NCBI GenBank assembly: GCA_022592435.1
Contig: JABYQS010000043.1
Coordinates: 177,465 to 241,464 of the forward strand
DNA from: Cerioporus squamosus
Lineage: Eukaryota; Basidiomycota; Agaricomycetes; Polyporales; Polyporaceae
Reading direction: 5' to 3'
Length of the DNA stretch: 64,000 nucleotides
Below the pieces are notes generated by a model, which was not told the origin of the DNA, ran no database searches, and saw nothing but the letters and a program-made list of their open reading frames with translations. Position 1 is the first letter of the stretch, and each line of letters opens with the position of its first letter. This document shows positions 32,073-44,334 of this stretch, piece by piece. A program made the position numbers and the translations under genes.

Positions 32073-35000
32073 ATGAAGTTCAGGTACGTACCCCCGAACG
32101 AGCACTTCCAGCACTTCCTTACATACCGACCCACGCTCGATAGCTCTTCTCTCAAGTTCAACGCTGTCGCGGAGTGGTGGGACGAGTACATTGCGTGCGT
32201 ATACGTACACGTTCGCTACCTACCATCTTGCTGGTATCCTGAAATGCTATCCCAGCTACGAAGCTCTGAAGAAGCACATCTACCAGCTCGAGAAGCAGAA
32301 GGTCGGCCTGCAAGAATCCTACCACGACCTCGAGGCGAACGAACGCAGTGCTCTCATCGGCTCCGGGCCCTCCGCCTCCGAACTCACCAATACCGATGCA
32401 TTCTTCATCCCCCTCCTCGACCGCGAGCTCAGGAAGGTATGCATGTTTTACGAGATGGAGGAGCAGCGCCTCGCGGACGAGGTCAGCGCGCTGCAGCAGG
32501 AGATTGAGCGACAGGAGGAGAACGGACCGTACGCGGGGCACCAGTACGAGGACGAGGAGGATGCGGATGAGGACGAAGAAGACGATGAGTTCGACTTGCA
32601 CAGTCCGGGCATCAGCCGCGAGAGGACGCAATCGCCTGCCCGTCAGAGGCGAAGGCATTCTCGCTCGATGAGCAGTGCTGCGCCCGGCGTACCTTCAGGT
32701 GAGTACCCGGCCTCTTATTTTGTTCCTAGCAACCGCCCCCCTGCGTCAAGCTCACCCCTGGGTGTCAGGAAGCCGGCGGAAGGTGGACTCCAGAGCCCGT
32801 CGATATAGCGTCTCCTCGGACGAGCAGGACGACATGGAGGCGAGCATGATGTCTCTCGACCCTAACTTGGGAATCGGCCGTGGTTCGAGCAAGTCGCCTC
32901 TCGTAAGAGCACGCGCACTGGCGAGCAAGCTCAAGGACAGCATCATGTCGACGAGTTCCGCCGGACCGGAAACCGTGTGGACAGCGCGCAACAAGTACGC
33001 GTGGGACATGCAGCTCCTGTTCAAGCGCAAGATTACGAACCTCTACGTGCTCGCGACGTCGCTGCGCTCGTACGTCGAGCTGAACTACGCAGGTTTTCGC
33101 AAAATCCTGAAGAAGTGAGTCTTTCCGTTCCCTTCGTCGGGCAGACACTGATCTACTCGCAGGTACGACAAGGTCACAGATAGCAATCTCCAGGACCGGT
33201 ACCTGCACGATGTCGTCGAGCAAGCGCCGCCTTTCCAGCAAGTGTCGAAGGACAAGCTGAACAACAAGATCTCGCTTCTCACCGACCTGTACGCGCGATG
33301 CGTCACGCACGGCGACACCGTCGAGGCGCGGCGCCAGCTCAAGCTGCACCAGCGCGAGCATATCGCGTGGGAGCGCGACACCGTCTGGCGGCAGATGATC
33401 AACCAGGCGCGGCGCGGCGAGGACGGCGCCGGGATGATGACGATGGGTGGCAGTCTCCTAGTCGAACCTGAACCCGAGAAGGGCCTGCTCAACGTGCAGA
33501 CACCGGCAGGCCGTGTCAAGCTCACCACGAAGCAGCTATACCTGGTCGCGGCGATCGTGGTATTCATTGTTCTCCTCAACATCGACTACATCGACGGCGC
33601 GGAGGCGAACAAGTGCTTCGCAATACTGGTCTTCGCGACCATTCTGTGGGCGACTGAAGCCATTCCTCTGTTCGTGACGTCGACATTCATCCCGTTCCTG
33701 CTCGTCGTCTTCCGCGTCATTCGGGATGCCGACGGTAACGCTCTCCCCGCACCCGCTGCTACGAAGTGCGTCCCAGTTCCATTCGCCCGGAGCTCCTGCT
33801 AACAGTCTGCGCAGACATGTCTTCTCGGTCATGTTTTCGCCGACGATCATGCTTCTCATTGGAGGATTCACCATCGCGTCCGCTCTAAGCAAGACGGCTA
33901 TCGACCGCGTGCTCATCACGCGCATCCTGAGCCTCGCCGGAGAGCGACCGAGCACTGTGCTGTTGGCCTTTATGGGCGTGGCGTGCTTCGCCAGCATGTG
34001 GATCAGTAACGTGGCGGCACCCACGCTGTGCTTCACTCTCATCCAGGTATGGTAGTCACCGCCCCCATCCCAGCTGTGGCTAACGACGGATCGCTGCAGC
34101 CCATCTTGCGGACATTACCACCCAAGTCATCATTCGCTCCATGTCTTATTGTGGGTGGCTCCGTCCTCCTGCAAACCATTTGCTCAAATTATTGGTACAG
34201 ATCGGCATTGCTCTTGCCGCCAACATCGGCGGTCAAAGCTCGCCCATCTCCTCGCCTCAGAACCTAATCGCCATCGGCTTTATGGAGCCTCAACTCGACT
34301 GGGGTTCATGGTTCGCGGTCTCGCTGCCCGTCTCCGCCATTTCGATCGTCCTCATCTGGCTGCTCCTCCTCGTGAGCTACCGCCCTGCGCGCTCGCCCAC
34401 GGGGGACGGCGACATCGAGATCAAGCCACTGCGCGCCCCGCGGGAACGCTTCACCGCGAAGCAGTGGTGGGTGACGTTTGTGTGCTTGGTCACCATCGCG
34501 TTGTGGTGCGTCGCGCACTCGATCCAGGACTACATCGGGGACATGGGTGTCATCGCGATCATCCCCATCGTGCTGCTCTTTTCCACTGGAGTGCTCAAGA
34601 AGGTGAGCAGAGCTAGGGCAGGAACGTCCAGAGTCTTGAGCTGATCTGTACAGGATGACTTCGATCAATTCCTATGGACTGTGGTGTTCATTGCCATGGG
34701 CGGTATTGCGCTAGGGAACGGTGTCACGAACAGCGGCCTCTTGGAGGTTCTCGGAGATGGTATTCGCGATCTCATCTCTGGCCTGGACCTCTACCCCGTT
34801 GTCCTGCTCCTGTCTCTTATCGTGTTGGTGCGTGAAATGTGTCTCTGCGATCTTTGGGCTCTTGAGCTCATTGTATATGTGCAGGTCATCTCGACGTTCA
34901 TCAGCCACACCATCGCGAGCGTGCTCCTCGTTCCGATCGCGAAGGAGGTCGGGAAGAACATGCCCGGCGGCGACTACTCGAACCTCCTCATCTTCATCAC

Positions 35001-35371
35001 TGGGCTCATTTGCTCGATCGGTATGGGTATGCCTGTCTCGGGCTTCCCTAACCAGACGGCGTAAGTGCTCTTCACGTCCTGCGAGATGGCTGCTTGTTCA
35101 CTGATAATTATGACTTGGCAGTGCGACGCAGGAAGACGAGATGGGTCAGCTTTACCTGTCGAATGTCGACTTCTTGAAGAATGGTGTGCCTGCGAGTATC
35201 ATCGCGGCGATGGTGAGTTCGAAGGTGCACATATTTCCTGTTGTTCCTTTGCTAATGTACGATGTCAGGTTGTCGCCACTGTCGGTTATCTACTCATGAA
35301 GGCTATTGGGTGCGTCGTCCTCTCCTGCGTCATCTCACGCCATGTCTCTGACTACCATTCGCAGGGTTTGA
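32073..35371 (+). CDS. SPX-domain low-affinity phosphate transporter (PHO87/90/91 type)
   Basis: Thirteen exons (32073-32083, 32144-32194, 32256-32698, 32769-33114, 33163-33765, 33815-34046, 34100-34150, 34201-34602, 34654-34827, 34885-35060, 35122-35212, 35269-35309, 35365-35371) give 875 residues. The N-terminus is an SPX domain (MKFSSSLKFNAV, then YEALKKHIYQLEKQK, and later NYAGFRKILKKYDK), which senses inositol pyrophosphates. An acidic, Ser-rich linker follows. The C-terminal half has about a dozen hydrophobic segments of the divalent anion:Na+ symporter/citrate-transporter fold, with the signatures ANIGGQSSPISSPQNLIA and GMPVSGFPNQTA. It should import phosphate at the plasma or vacuolar membrane. 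The first exon is only 11 nt and the last adds only the final codons and stop. Introns in the transport domain are all short and phase-consistent. Confidence 0.92.
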
Positions 35372-35736
35372 GTCCATGTTTGGTGCTTTTCTTGGACTGG
35401 ATCCGGTGCGGACGAGAGCCCGCCATCGTAGATCTTCCCCAACACCATGCCTGGTATCTATTATACTAGGCTGCATCTGGGCTAACGTCGATGTATCAGA
35501 ACGATAGACAATACCCTACTACTGCTCAAACTTCAGGATACGACTCCCTAGTAACGACGCAACGAGAATCCGAGATGATAACGCTTGGCTCAGGCGAATC
35601 TTCCTCGTTCCCATCTCGTCATGGCACAGATTGGATGAGTGTCACGCGTCCTCTACTTCAGGGCAGGCAACGATGTAGGTAGCTCAGGTTGCGTCGAGAT
35701 GACACCAACAGTTGCCTCCAACTCCTTGCATCTGAT
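35372..35736. other. Spacer after the phosphate transporter
   Basis: It holds the 3' region of the transporter gene and the 5' side of the F-box relic. No feature is recognised. Confidence 0.4.
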
Positions 35737-37560
35737 ATGCATTCCGGTGCTGTCTCGTACGTAGTCAACTCCTCTGATACTGATTGAACGGCCGACGTTG
35801 ACGATATGTAGGATACTCGACCTCGACGACTACTTCCTTATCCGCCTTCTCGAGTACCTCAAGTCGACTGGCTCTAGCAGTTACGACGCCGTGCGGTTGG
35901 CATGCACATGCCGCTGGTTGCGTGCATTGTCCATGTCCGTGCTCTTCAGTCGCTGCAGGCAAAATGTCAGCGTCTCCAACGCATCATCTCCTGACCCATA
36001 CTTGGTACCATGTACCCTTTGGCCTCACATCAAGTAAGTCAACGTGGATTTCATCAGTCTGCTATCGACTGTACTGAAGTCGTATAGGACAATTACGATC
36101 CGCTGTCACTGCGAGGACGACTTTCACGCACTTGCTGCCTATAAATGGGCTGACTATGCACCGGCAGACTCAGATGTAGTCTGTGGTGCATTGGCGATCC
36201 CGGCTCTCCACCATGCTCTGCACAACATGCCCATCTGTCTGCTGTCATCGTCCTCCCGGAAGATACCCATGCATTCGGACATGGTCTCTTGCGGGAGACG
36301 TTGTGCAGCTTGCTCTCTCTCCCACGACTATCACGGCTAGTCCTCCATCAAATGTATATGTGTCCAAGACTCCCGGACGCTGCTGCGCTCCAGTTGCAAC
36401 TGCCAACGCCCCTCTCCAGCCTCGAATACCTATTCTCCAGCATCAGAACATTGGATAACATATCGTCCGAAGTCGAAGCACTGGACTAAACCGTTCACAA
36501 CGTACATTTATTCCGACACTACCCCCACGGATATGTACCATCCACGGGATAGCTCGTAGTCCCACGGAGTAATAAGACTTCATTCCTCGGTCTAACAACG
36601 GCCAAAGCAGAAGGCGCTAGCGGAGGTTAGCGAGCACGTCGCTTTGAACGTCGCGCTCATCGAGCCGGAGGTTGCGCTCATCGTCGCCAACAATGAGCGC
36701 GGCCTCCGGCCTCCGAGCTTCCTACTTTAAGATGACTGCTAGTACGAGTCCCGAAGCATGGAGCAGATGCGGAACGCTCAATTCTGAGACGTTCAAGAGC
36801 TCCTGCTCATGCTGAACTTGAAGATCTCTGTCGCTGTCGTTGCCGACAGACCTGCCAAAGTGGCGGGACGTCGTGCACTACTATCGGGACGATGCTCAGC
36901 TAGCAAGCTTAGTCAGTATCTGTAGTTAGCTGGTCGCATAGATGGAGGTACAAGTGTTCAGCTTGAGCTATCCCGTGAAATTGAGCATATATCCCGTGGG
37001 GGGTAGTGTTAGAATAAATGTACACTTTGAACGGCATAGAGCTCCATCGATACCGTCATGCAGGCGACATGAAGATTCCGGTGGTGAGTCGACCTCTGTC
37101 TACCTGAGCAAGAATATTAATTGAATCTTACCGTCAGCTTGACATCGCCCGTTAGCTGGCTCCGCTTTCCAAGCTGCAGGTCTTGAAAACTCATCTGGAC
37201 TTCCCGGAAATGCCCGGTCCCATGTACGACAGGCAGAAGGGCTACACCCACTTATAGCATGAGCGAAACCCGCCAGACTTCGAACAGAGGCTGCGCGAGG
37301 CCGCAACCACGTTCGCGCAACTGATTCCGTGCTTGCGGCAGGTGTGGCACTTCTTGTACAAGTTCTTCCAGCTCCAATGGCGTATATACAATGTCGTCCG
37401 CGTCCAAATCGATGGGAGAACCGAGACGAGAGTGGTACCACCCTTGACTAACGTCATGTACGAGACCGAGGTGCACATATGCTGCTGGCACAGACCGTAC
37501 GTGTTCTCATCTTGTTCCAGTGGCTCTGAGTACGATCGGCGGGGCTGGAAGCACAATGTA
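35737..37560 (+). pseudogene. Decayed F-box gene, paralogue of the gene at 26.0-27.8 kb
   Basis: Exon 1 (35737-35756) and exon 2 (35812-36033) encode an F-box: ILDLDDYFLIRLLEYLKS, then ACTCRWLRALSMSVLFSRC. Exon 3 starts at 36088 but the frame slips by one missing base between about 36230 and 36290, after which LLRETLCSLLSLPRLSRLV continues the leucine-rich part. From about 36490 to 36940 no match is seen. The part at 37030-37085 (ELHRYRHAGDMKIPV before gtgagt) and at about 37136-37380 (LAPLSKLQVLKTHLDF, then FEQRLREAATTFAQL) corresponds to the last two exons of the paralogue, with two in-frame stops (TAG near 37153 and 37253). The stops and the gap show true decay. Confidence 0.72.
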
Positions 37561-37803
37561 TAACGATCGCACAACGACCCTGGTCGAGAAGGTCACAGTT
37601 CAAGTATTGATTCTGGCACGGCAATGCACGTTGTCACGTCAATTCGTCGAACTACGGTCAGTTGTCATGGGGTGGCATATGTGCTGCAGATTTATTACCG
37701 TTCGTACGTTCTGCTACTAGTAGCCTAGCAATCCCTGCCTTACGAGTAATGTCATACAATATGGTCAAGAGTGAGAGCGGCATCTGATGCTACGATCGAC
37801 TCC

Positions 37804-39121
37804 TCAAAGCGTCTCCTGCGGATGGACGACAAGCTTCCTCCCGCTGACCTGATCCGCCTTGATCCTATCCAATCCCTGCTGCACGCTGTTCAACCCGCCT
37901 TCCAAGACTTCCGGTATCCCGGGCTGGCACAAGGTTCAGTCCGTATTGGAAACCACTGTCCGAGATATCATCATGACACCCACCTTGATCACCCCATCCC
38001 GTAGCAGCTTCTCAAGTTCCACCGTGAATTCGGCACCAAAGTCCCTGTTCTCGGGGACAGAGAACTCGCCAAACGCCTCAATGACGCGCACGTCCTTCGT
38101 CGACGGAAATTTGTGATTGTCAGCGTGCTCGGGAATGAGGATGATGAGCGAGCCCCCGGGCGCGACGAGCTCAAATCCGAGATCCTTCGTCTCGTGGACA
38201 GAGATCGCGTCGTAGACCAGCTCGATCGGGCGGCCTCCCGCGATGTTCTGGATGGTCTGCACGAGCTCGGCGCGCGGGAGGGTGCGGTCGACGACGTGGG
38301 TTGCGCCGAAGGACTGCACGAACTCCGTGTTGCGCAGGGAGGCGGTGGTGATGATGGGTGCAAACCCAGACAGCTTCAGGAATTGTATGACTTTTGCAGG
38401 ACAGGAAAGAGAGCTTGAGTCGGTAGTCTGTCTGAATGTGAGCTGCTCAAGCAAGAGACGTACCTGCTTGTCCAACCGAGGAAGCTCCACCCAGGACGAC
38501 CGCGGGCTGGCCTGCAAACTTGCGCGACCCGCCTTCCGCCCAAGGAGGCGTGAGATGCACACTCTTGGACGCCTCGTGCGGGTTGTACAGAGCGGCGACG
38601 GCCGTAGTGACGGCCACCGGAAGAGTCGCAGCCTCGTCGAACGACAGTGCGTCGGGGATCTGGGGTGCTACGCATCAGAGCGTGCCATGAGGCGATCTGT
38701 GCAGTGGGAATTCCCACCTTTGAGACAAAGGCAGCAGGGGTGGCGACGTATTGCTGGAACGTCCTCGTCGATTCCGCTACGTGCGCTTCCACAAGCCTGC
38801 ACAAACAACACTCGTCAGCGGATAGAGCTTGTAGAATGGATGACGTATGAGATCTCACACTCTGTTTCCAACTTTGAGCCTCTCGACGTTCGACCCAACG
38901 GCAACCACGACGCCCGCGGCGTCCCAGCCAAGGATCGTAGGGAACGCCGCAGTGAACAGACCGGCGTCCTGGATCTTCCAGTCAAGGGGGTTCAAGGCCG
39001 CGGACTCCACTCTCAGCAGGACGTCGTCGGGGCCGGGGGTAGGAACGTCGGCGGTTCGGACAGCGAGAGCGCCGCCTTTGGACAAGAGATAGAGGACCTT
39101 GTGCTGTTTCGGGAGAGCCAT
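37804..39121 (-). CDS. MDR-family oxidoreductase (enoyl reductase/TOXD-like)
   Basis: Five exons (39121-38859, 38796-38718, 38659-38464, 38390-37984, 37923-37804) give 354 residues. The N-terminal half is a GroES-like fold (VPTPGPDDVLLRVESAALNP, LDWKIQDAG, GWDAAGVVVAVGSNV). The nucleotide loop VVLGGASSVGQAVIQFLKL begins the Rossmann half, and YDAISVHETKD and PGGSLIILIPE follow. The end, GRKLVVHPQETL, is the usual closing motif of the zinc-free enoyl-reductase-like branch of the MDR superfamily. Substrates of these fungal enzymes are mostly unknown, and no secondary-metabolite backbone gene lies nearby. A 469-codon open frame on the opposite strand is a shadow of this gene. Confidence 0.88.
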
Positions 39122-40009
39122 TGCGATTGCGTCGTCGATGTGTGCTGGCCATCTAGCACGCACACTTCTCCTTTATACGCGCACATATTGAGAGGGCGTT
39201 CGTCCGAGTCTGTCAGCGGTTCATTAGTAATGCTACGATCTAGTAGACGCGCCTTGTACGTGGTTGCGATGCCCAGCAAAGGGATCTGTCAGCAACAATG
39301 TTGCGCAGCTGTGAGCGGTGAGCGTCGGAAGGCGTCGGACAACCTGGGATCTCAAAATAGATATCAATATGTCCGCCGATGCACCGTTATCCAGCTCCGC
39401 ACTCGAAAGCATCTTGACGGAACAAGCTGTGCGGTACTGCGAAGAAAGGCGAGAAAGTCAGGTCCGAATTGGGTCCGTATGCAGCGCAGAAGTAGAGCAC
39501 ATACAGAGCGACACGAATCTGTCCATTATAGGGCAGCGACTCGAACTCACTCACCTGGTTGCTTTCAAGGTTATTTTCATGTCCCGTCGGAGGCCCGCCC
39601 ACGGTACAAGAAGCGCGGTGGTTTGCAGACTTGTAGGTCCACTGCTGAGTAATACGTCGGGCCTCCGGTGGGGCCACAGCGTCCATCATACCAAGATGAG
39701 CTCGTTGGCCAAGACAGAAGGAGCTCCAGGTGATCCTGCATCCCGCCGGCGATAGCACTTATGGACGGTGAGGTTGTGCCAAGCCCTGTCGCCGCGACTA
39801 TGCGTGGTTAGTCTGGGAAAACTTGTTCGTGCTAGCGCGATACCGTGTCGCGACACGGGAGTCCTCTGGTGAATCATGTTAGTGCAGCAAGATGGACATA
39901 CTGCTCTGATATTGCACGTCTCGCACGCTGGCCATCCGGCCATCATGTTCAAAAGTCCATATTCTGAGCATCTGATTGCATCATACGCGTCCAGACGAAC
40001 ACAATACGC
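39122..40009. other. Spacer between MDR gene and Maf gene
   Basis: It contains the MDR upstream region and the Maf gene 3' side. Short open frames show no motif. Confidence 0.4.
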
Positions 40010-41171
40010 TCAGTCAGAGAGGAAGTCAACCTCCTCCTCGATGAGCACGTCCAGGAACTTGAAGAACGACGCGGCCGGGAAGCCGACGACGTTGTGGTAG
40101 TCGCCGTCCACCTTGCTGATGAGCATGCCGCCGAGTCCCTGTGAAGCGGCCGACGTCAACCAAAGTGGACACGCGCTATCCGATCGAGGGAATCCGCATA
40201 CCTGGACGGCGAACCCGCCCGCCCGATCGATACCTTCCCCACTCTCAACGTACGTTCTCAATAGGGACTCGTCGTTCTGCGAGAAGTACACCTTTGTCCG
40301 CTCTTCTATCGACCTGTGACTCTGTCAGCAGGGAACGATGCCGTCGTCGCATCGCGGAAGACCACCTACTTGATTTTGTACCCCGGAGCTTCGAGCACTG
40401 GGAAGACTGCATCAAAAACGTGAACGACGTCAGCACCCGAAACGCTGGCACCGTAAGAGAGCCTGGACGCACCGATCGAGACTCCGGTGACGACCTCGCA
40501 GATCCCGCCGTTGAGGTCGAGCAGCATGCGCATGTTGTCTTCCTTGTCCGTTGGTTTTTCGAGGATGTCCTGCGGTCCTGTCGGCTCGTCTGCAAACCTC
40601 ATGCTCTTGAGTCCCTCTGGCGGGTGGGTGAGCACGACGGTGTCGGCTTCGTTGCACAACACCGCGTCTGTCAGTACTAAGGCCATGACACGCTGGGCAG
40701 GGACGGACCTGCGATGACGAGATCAGGAGCATCATCTGGGTTCTGAGTCTGCAGACAATAGAGGTCAATCACTGCCATGCTCAGATCGTCGCTTCTTTCT
40801 TCAGGGTGGGGAGGCAACGTACCACCATACGCTCATAGACCTCGACGGCCTTCTGCGTCACCGTTGCAACAGGATACTCATGCGGGTCCGAAAACCGGCC
40901 AAAAGGAAGCGTCTCCTCGAACGTCGAGGGCACGATCTCACACGATCGAGAGGATGAGGGTTAGCCGCGGCTCCTATCGTCTAATCATGCACGGCAGGAG
41001 GAAGCCAAGACCTACAAAAGTCTTCAGGATGTCCTTCCGCCGGGGGCTGTTCGATGCCAGATCGACACGCTTGCCCTTGAGCTTCTCGAGCGCGGGGATC
41101 TTGAGGGCGTGCGGGAGGACGCAGTTGTGGTGGGGGAGCTCAACTTTCTTCGAGCTGATGCAACTCATCAT
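40010..41171 (-). CDS. Maf/ASMTL-type nucleoside triphosphate pyrophosphatase
   Basis: Seven exons (41171-41016, 40936-40823, 40748-40709, 40646-40473, 40406-40370, 40313-40202, 40138-40010) give 253 residues. The family signatures occur in order: LASNSPRRKDIL near the start, EIVPSTFEE-type sequence, VIAADTVVL with the catalytic Asp, ILEKPTDKEDNMRML, TGVSIVFPV, KSIEERTKVYF, and GGFAVQGLGGMLISKVDGDYHNVVGFPA at the end. Maf proteins hydrolyse non-canonical or excess nucleoside triphosphates to monophosphate and pyrophosphate, cleaning the nucleotide pool in the cytosol. All splice phases agree. Relative to bacterial Maf, a 16-residue insertion after DTVVLTHPPEG is present. An alternative start two codons downstream would change little. 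Confidence 0.9.
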
Positions 41172-42067
41172 GACGCTGCGTTATGCTGTATCAGTTCCAA
41201 TTAAGAGACTAGGACACCAAGGTGATCTTACTGAGTGCACGCTCTGTTCGACTCGTGCATCCATATTCTCAGATATCCTCGAAACGACCTGTTATAACTG
41301 TTCACGCTGCCTTCTCGGATCGTAGAAGAGGAGGGTATGTTCAAGGTTTCTTAGGCAATGGTCAGTCACCTTGGAAGATGTCCTAATCCGATAGGAATAG
41401 TACGTACCTTATGGCCCACTCTGGAGCAGCCTCTCGAAGTCCTAATGAGTGAGTGTCCCAACTATCGGCTGCGAGCACATCGGTTGACGAGGTCAGTACA
41501 ATAATATGGCAGTGACGAACCCTCCGTCTCGCCAAGCAGCACTCCGCAGCACGGCGAAATCCAACAACCTCATTTCATATGCAAGCTAAGATAGAGCCGG
41601 CATCAGATACAGCACTGAAAGTAGATGGGGAAGATTAGCGGAATACACGCAGCAGGAGGAGGAGCGGGCAGAAGGAGGAGCGGTCAGCAGTCACATCGTG
41701 AACTAAAGAACAGGACATAAGGTCGTAAGGGGTGATCATGAGGTGTCGTGAGATAGTCGTGAGGATATGAACATACTTGAGGCAATAAGACAGCACCGGC
41801 GAGATAGTGGGAGACAGGGACGAGATGTGAGGCAGCGGGAGCAACGAGCGAAGGGGCAAGCGCATAACGGACGAGGGCAGACAGCGAGATATGGGATATA
41901 GTCCAAGAGCACGGAGGGACAGAATCATGGAGAGACGAACATAGGGCGAGTCGAACACGTGCGACTAACTCGACGTGCGTCCGAGCCTGAAGGCCGAGGT
42001 GGCTTGATGCGAGGCGGTCATACAGAGACGGCCAAAACGGACTGGAAGTACGGAGCGTATGTTCCCG
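41172..42067. other. Spacer upstream of the Maf gene
   Basis: No coding feature is recognised. It lies between the Maf start and the 3' end of the SAM-domain gene, both on the minus strand. Confidence 0.4.
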
Positions 42068-44334
42068 CTACGGCCTCAGTCCACCACCTTTGCCAACGAC
42101 TCGCCGCAAGACGACCTGGATAACAACGGCACACACGCCAAGCCCAACGAGAAGGACATACGAAGGCAGATCCCCGACACTGGCAGGCCGATCGACCTCC
42201 TTCTCATCCTTGCGCTTGACCACATCCGACGGGCCCGACGAAAAGAGACTCGACGCTGGGGCGTGCAGCCGTCTGACGACCTCCGGTATTACGGACTGCA
42301 GCGCGGAAGTGGAAGTTGAGGCAGCAGGTTTCGCCTCGGACCGAACGGGAATAGGTACCACTGCGCTGGAATTCGACTCGGACAGGGCCTCGCTCTGGAT
42401 CTCCACATCGACGACCGCGAGGGTAGACTGCACGCCGATCTCTACGGCAGCAGATGTGTGCTTGACCTTCGTCTCCGAGGCAGGAGCGGGAGGTAGCAAC
42501 TTCGCCAAGGCCTCCTCGCGTTCACGGATAGCCTCCTTCAACTCCAGATCTGCGACCTTCCGCTCCACAATCTCCAGCCGAGCGCGGAATGTGTCCAGAA
42601 GAGCGCGCGACGCCAGGATCTCTTCTTCGAGGAGCCGCTCAATGTGCACTGTCTCCGGCTCAACGAGGGGGTCTGCGGTCAGCGCAAACTCCGGATCCTT
42701 TGTGGCTGCCTGGTCAGGGACCGGAGGTAGAGGGCGAGCCTTCTTGTCAGGGGAAAGGCCGGGCTCAGGGAACGCTTGAAGTCCATCCGCCGATTCGAGC
42801 GGCTTCAGAGTATCCGCTGCAGGTTCTGATCCGGAAGGAGCGAAAATCGCCGTCACGACGCGCCGTTCGCCCTTGCTCTTGGTGCTGCTCCCGCTGCTCC
42901 TGCCACTGCCGAGTCCTGTCACGGTCTTCGACCCCACAACGGTCTCCGGGATCGCCTCAAGATGCGCTTGCGCGTCACCACCAGACGGGACGCGCTTGAC
43001 GGTCACTCCAGGCTCCAAATCCATCTCCTCCCAAGCCCGCGCACCAGTCGCGGGTTCCATCTGCGCGAGAAGAGCCTCCATCGTGGGCTCCTCGTCCGCA
43101 ATGCGGCTGTGGTGGGAGCCGCTGGGTGAAGGCGGAACCGGGAGCGGACGCCTCCTGGACGGGCTCGGACTCTCGACCACGCGCTCAGCCTGCTGACGCG
43201 CCAGGCTGCGAAGCTTGGCCCGTTCCTCCGCCGGTCCGCCCTCGCCGTCCTCGAAGCCCCCGTCGCTGAAGCTGCCGCTCCGTTCGAAGCTTGCCACCAT
43301 CCCACGCACGCGTCCGCTGCGGTACCGCCGGGCCTTCGAGCGGCCGAGTGGGGCACCGAGGAAGCTGTCGTCTTCGCCCGCGGACATGGATGCGGATGAC
43401 TCGATCGATGACGACGACGAGTTGAAGTCTGGGTTGGAGAAGAACTTGGGCGGAGAAGCAGACTCTGGGGATGGGGAGGTAGCTGGGGACCCATCGGCGC
43501 CCCAGATGCGGCCCTTCAGGACGTTCTGCCTGAGGTTGCGGGCAGCGGTGAGGAGCGCGTCGCGCCACTTCTTGTTCATGCCCAGACTGGCCGGGCGAGA
43601 GCGATATCTTCAGACGTGCTGCAAGCTAATGATGAAGTCACTCACCCTTCGAGATCCTCCTCGTTCAACCGCAAGAACGTCCTCCCACCAATCCGCGCGT
43701 TCTTGGTGAACGCCGCGATGTCCTTCGCGACCAGAGAAGGAAGTCCGATCGACTCAATTTCGCCGGGCTTACCGGTCGAAGTCATACGTAGCGCAGTGGT
43801 GAGGTAGGTAGCAAGCTGCGAGGGCGTCCATAGCTTGGGGTTGTCCGGCAGATCTTCGACGGAGGGCACGGGGGCGGTGAGGGTCTGTCTGGGGAGTGGG
43901 ATGATCGGGAGTGTCTCGGAGCGTCTAGGACGGCGAGGAGGCATAGACGCAGCTTCATCAGCACTCACATATCCACCGCTTCCACCGCTTCTATCTCTCC
44001 TAAACGTGGGACTCTCGAGCGCGGGCGGGATAGGCAGCGGACGCGGCGACTCGCGCGATGGGGACTCCGGGACAAGATTCAAGGACTTTGAGGAGCGATG
44101 ACCTTTGCCAGAATCTGATCGGCTAGGACTGGGAGACGTTGGGATGTAGTAGTTATGAGTCGCGTTGACGTTGTATCCGGAGGAGTTTGAGCGGGTGAGG
44201 AGCCCAGTAGACGTGGTCTTGATCGCGTAAGGATGCGGGTTTGGCTTCAACGAGAGGTCTCGCTTTGATGGAGATGGGAGAGGATACGAGGGAATTGGAG
44301 GAGGTGTCGGGAGCGTGCGTGCAGCGGTCGCCAT
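42068..44334 (-). CDS. SAM-domain, coiled-coil, tail-anchored protein of unknown function
   Basis: Two exons (44334-43646, 43586-42068) give 735 residues. The first ~150 residues are Ser/Pro-rich and basic. A SAM-like domain follows (LWTPSQLATYLTTAL, LPSLVAKDIAAFTKN, GGRTFLRLNEEDLEG, then GMNKKWRDALLTAARNLRQ across the intron). The central part is low-complexity. Near residues 560-620 a heptad-rich stretch (IERLLEEEILASRALLDTF and the ERKVADLELKEAIREREEA stretch) predicts a coiled coil. The last ~25 residues form one hydrophobic segment (SYVLLVGLGVCAVVIQVVL) followed by RRVVGKGGG, the layout of a tail anchor in ER, outer mitochondrial or nuclear membrane. I do not know a characterised protein with this exact order. 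A role as a membrane-bound polymerising scaffold is inference. Confidence 0.82.

Noticed and set aside
38243..39652. A 469-codon plus-strand open frame
   Set aside because: It lies antisense over the spliced MDR gene at 37804-39121, whose exons show clear family motifs; the plus-strand product has low-complexity, Arg/Ser-rich sequence and no domain.
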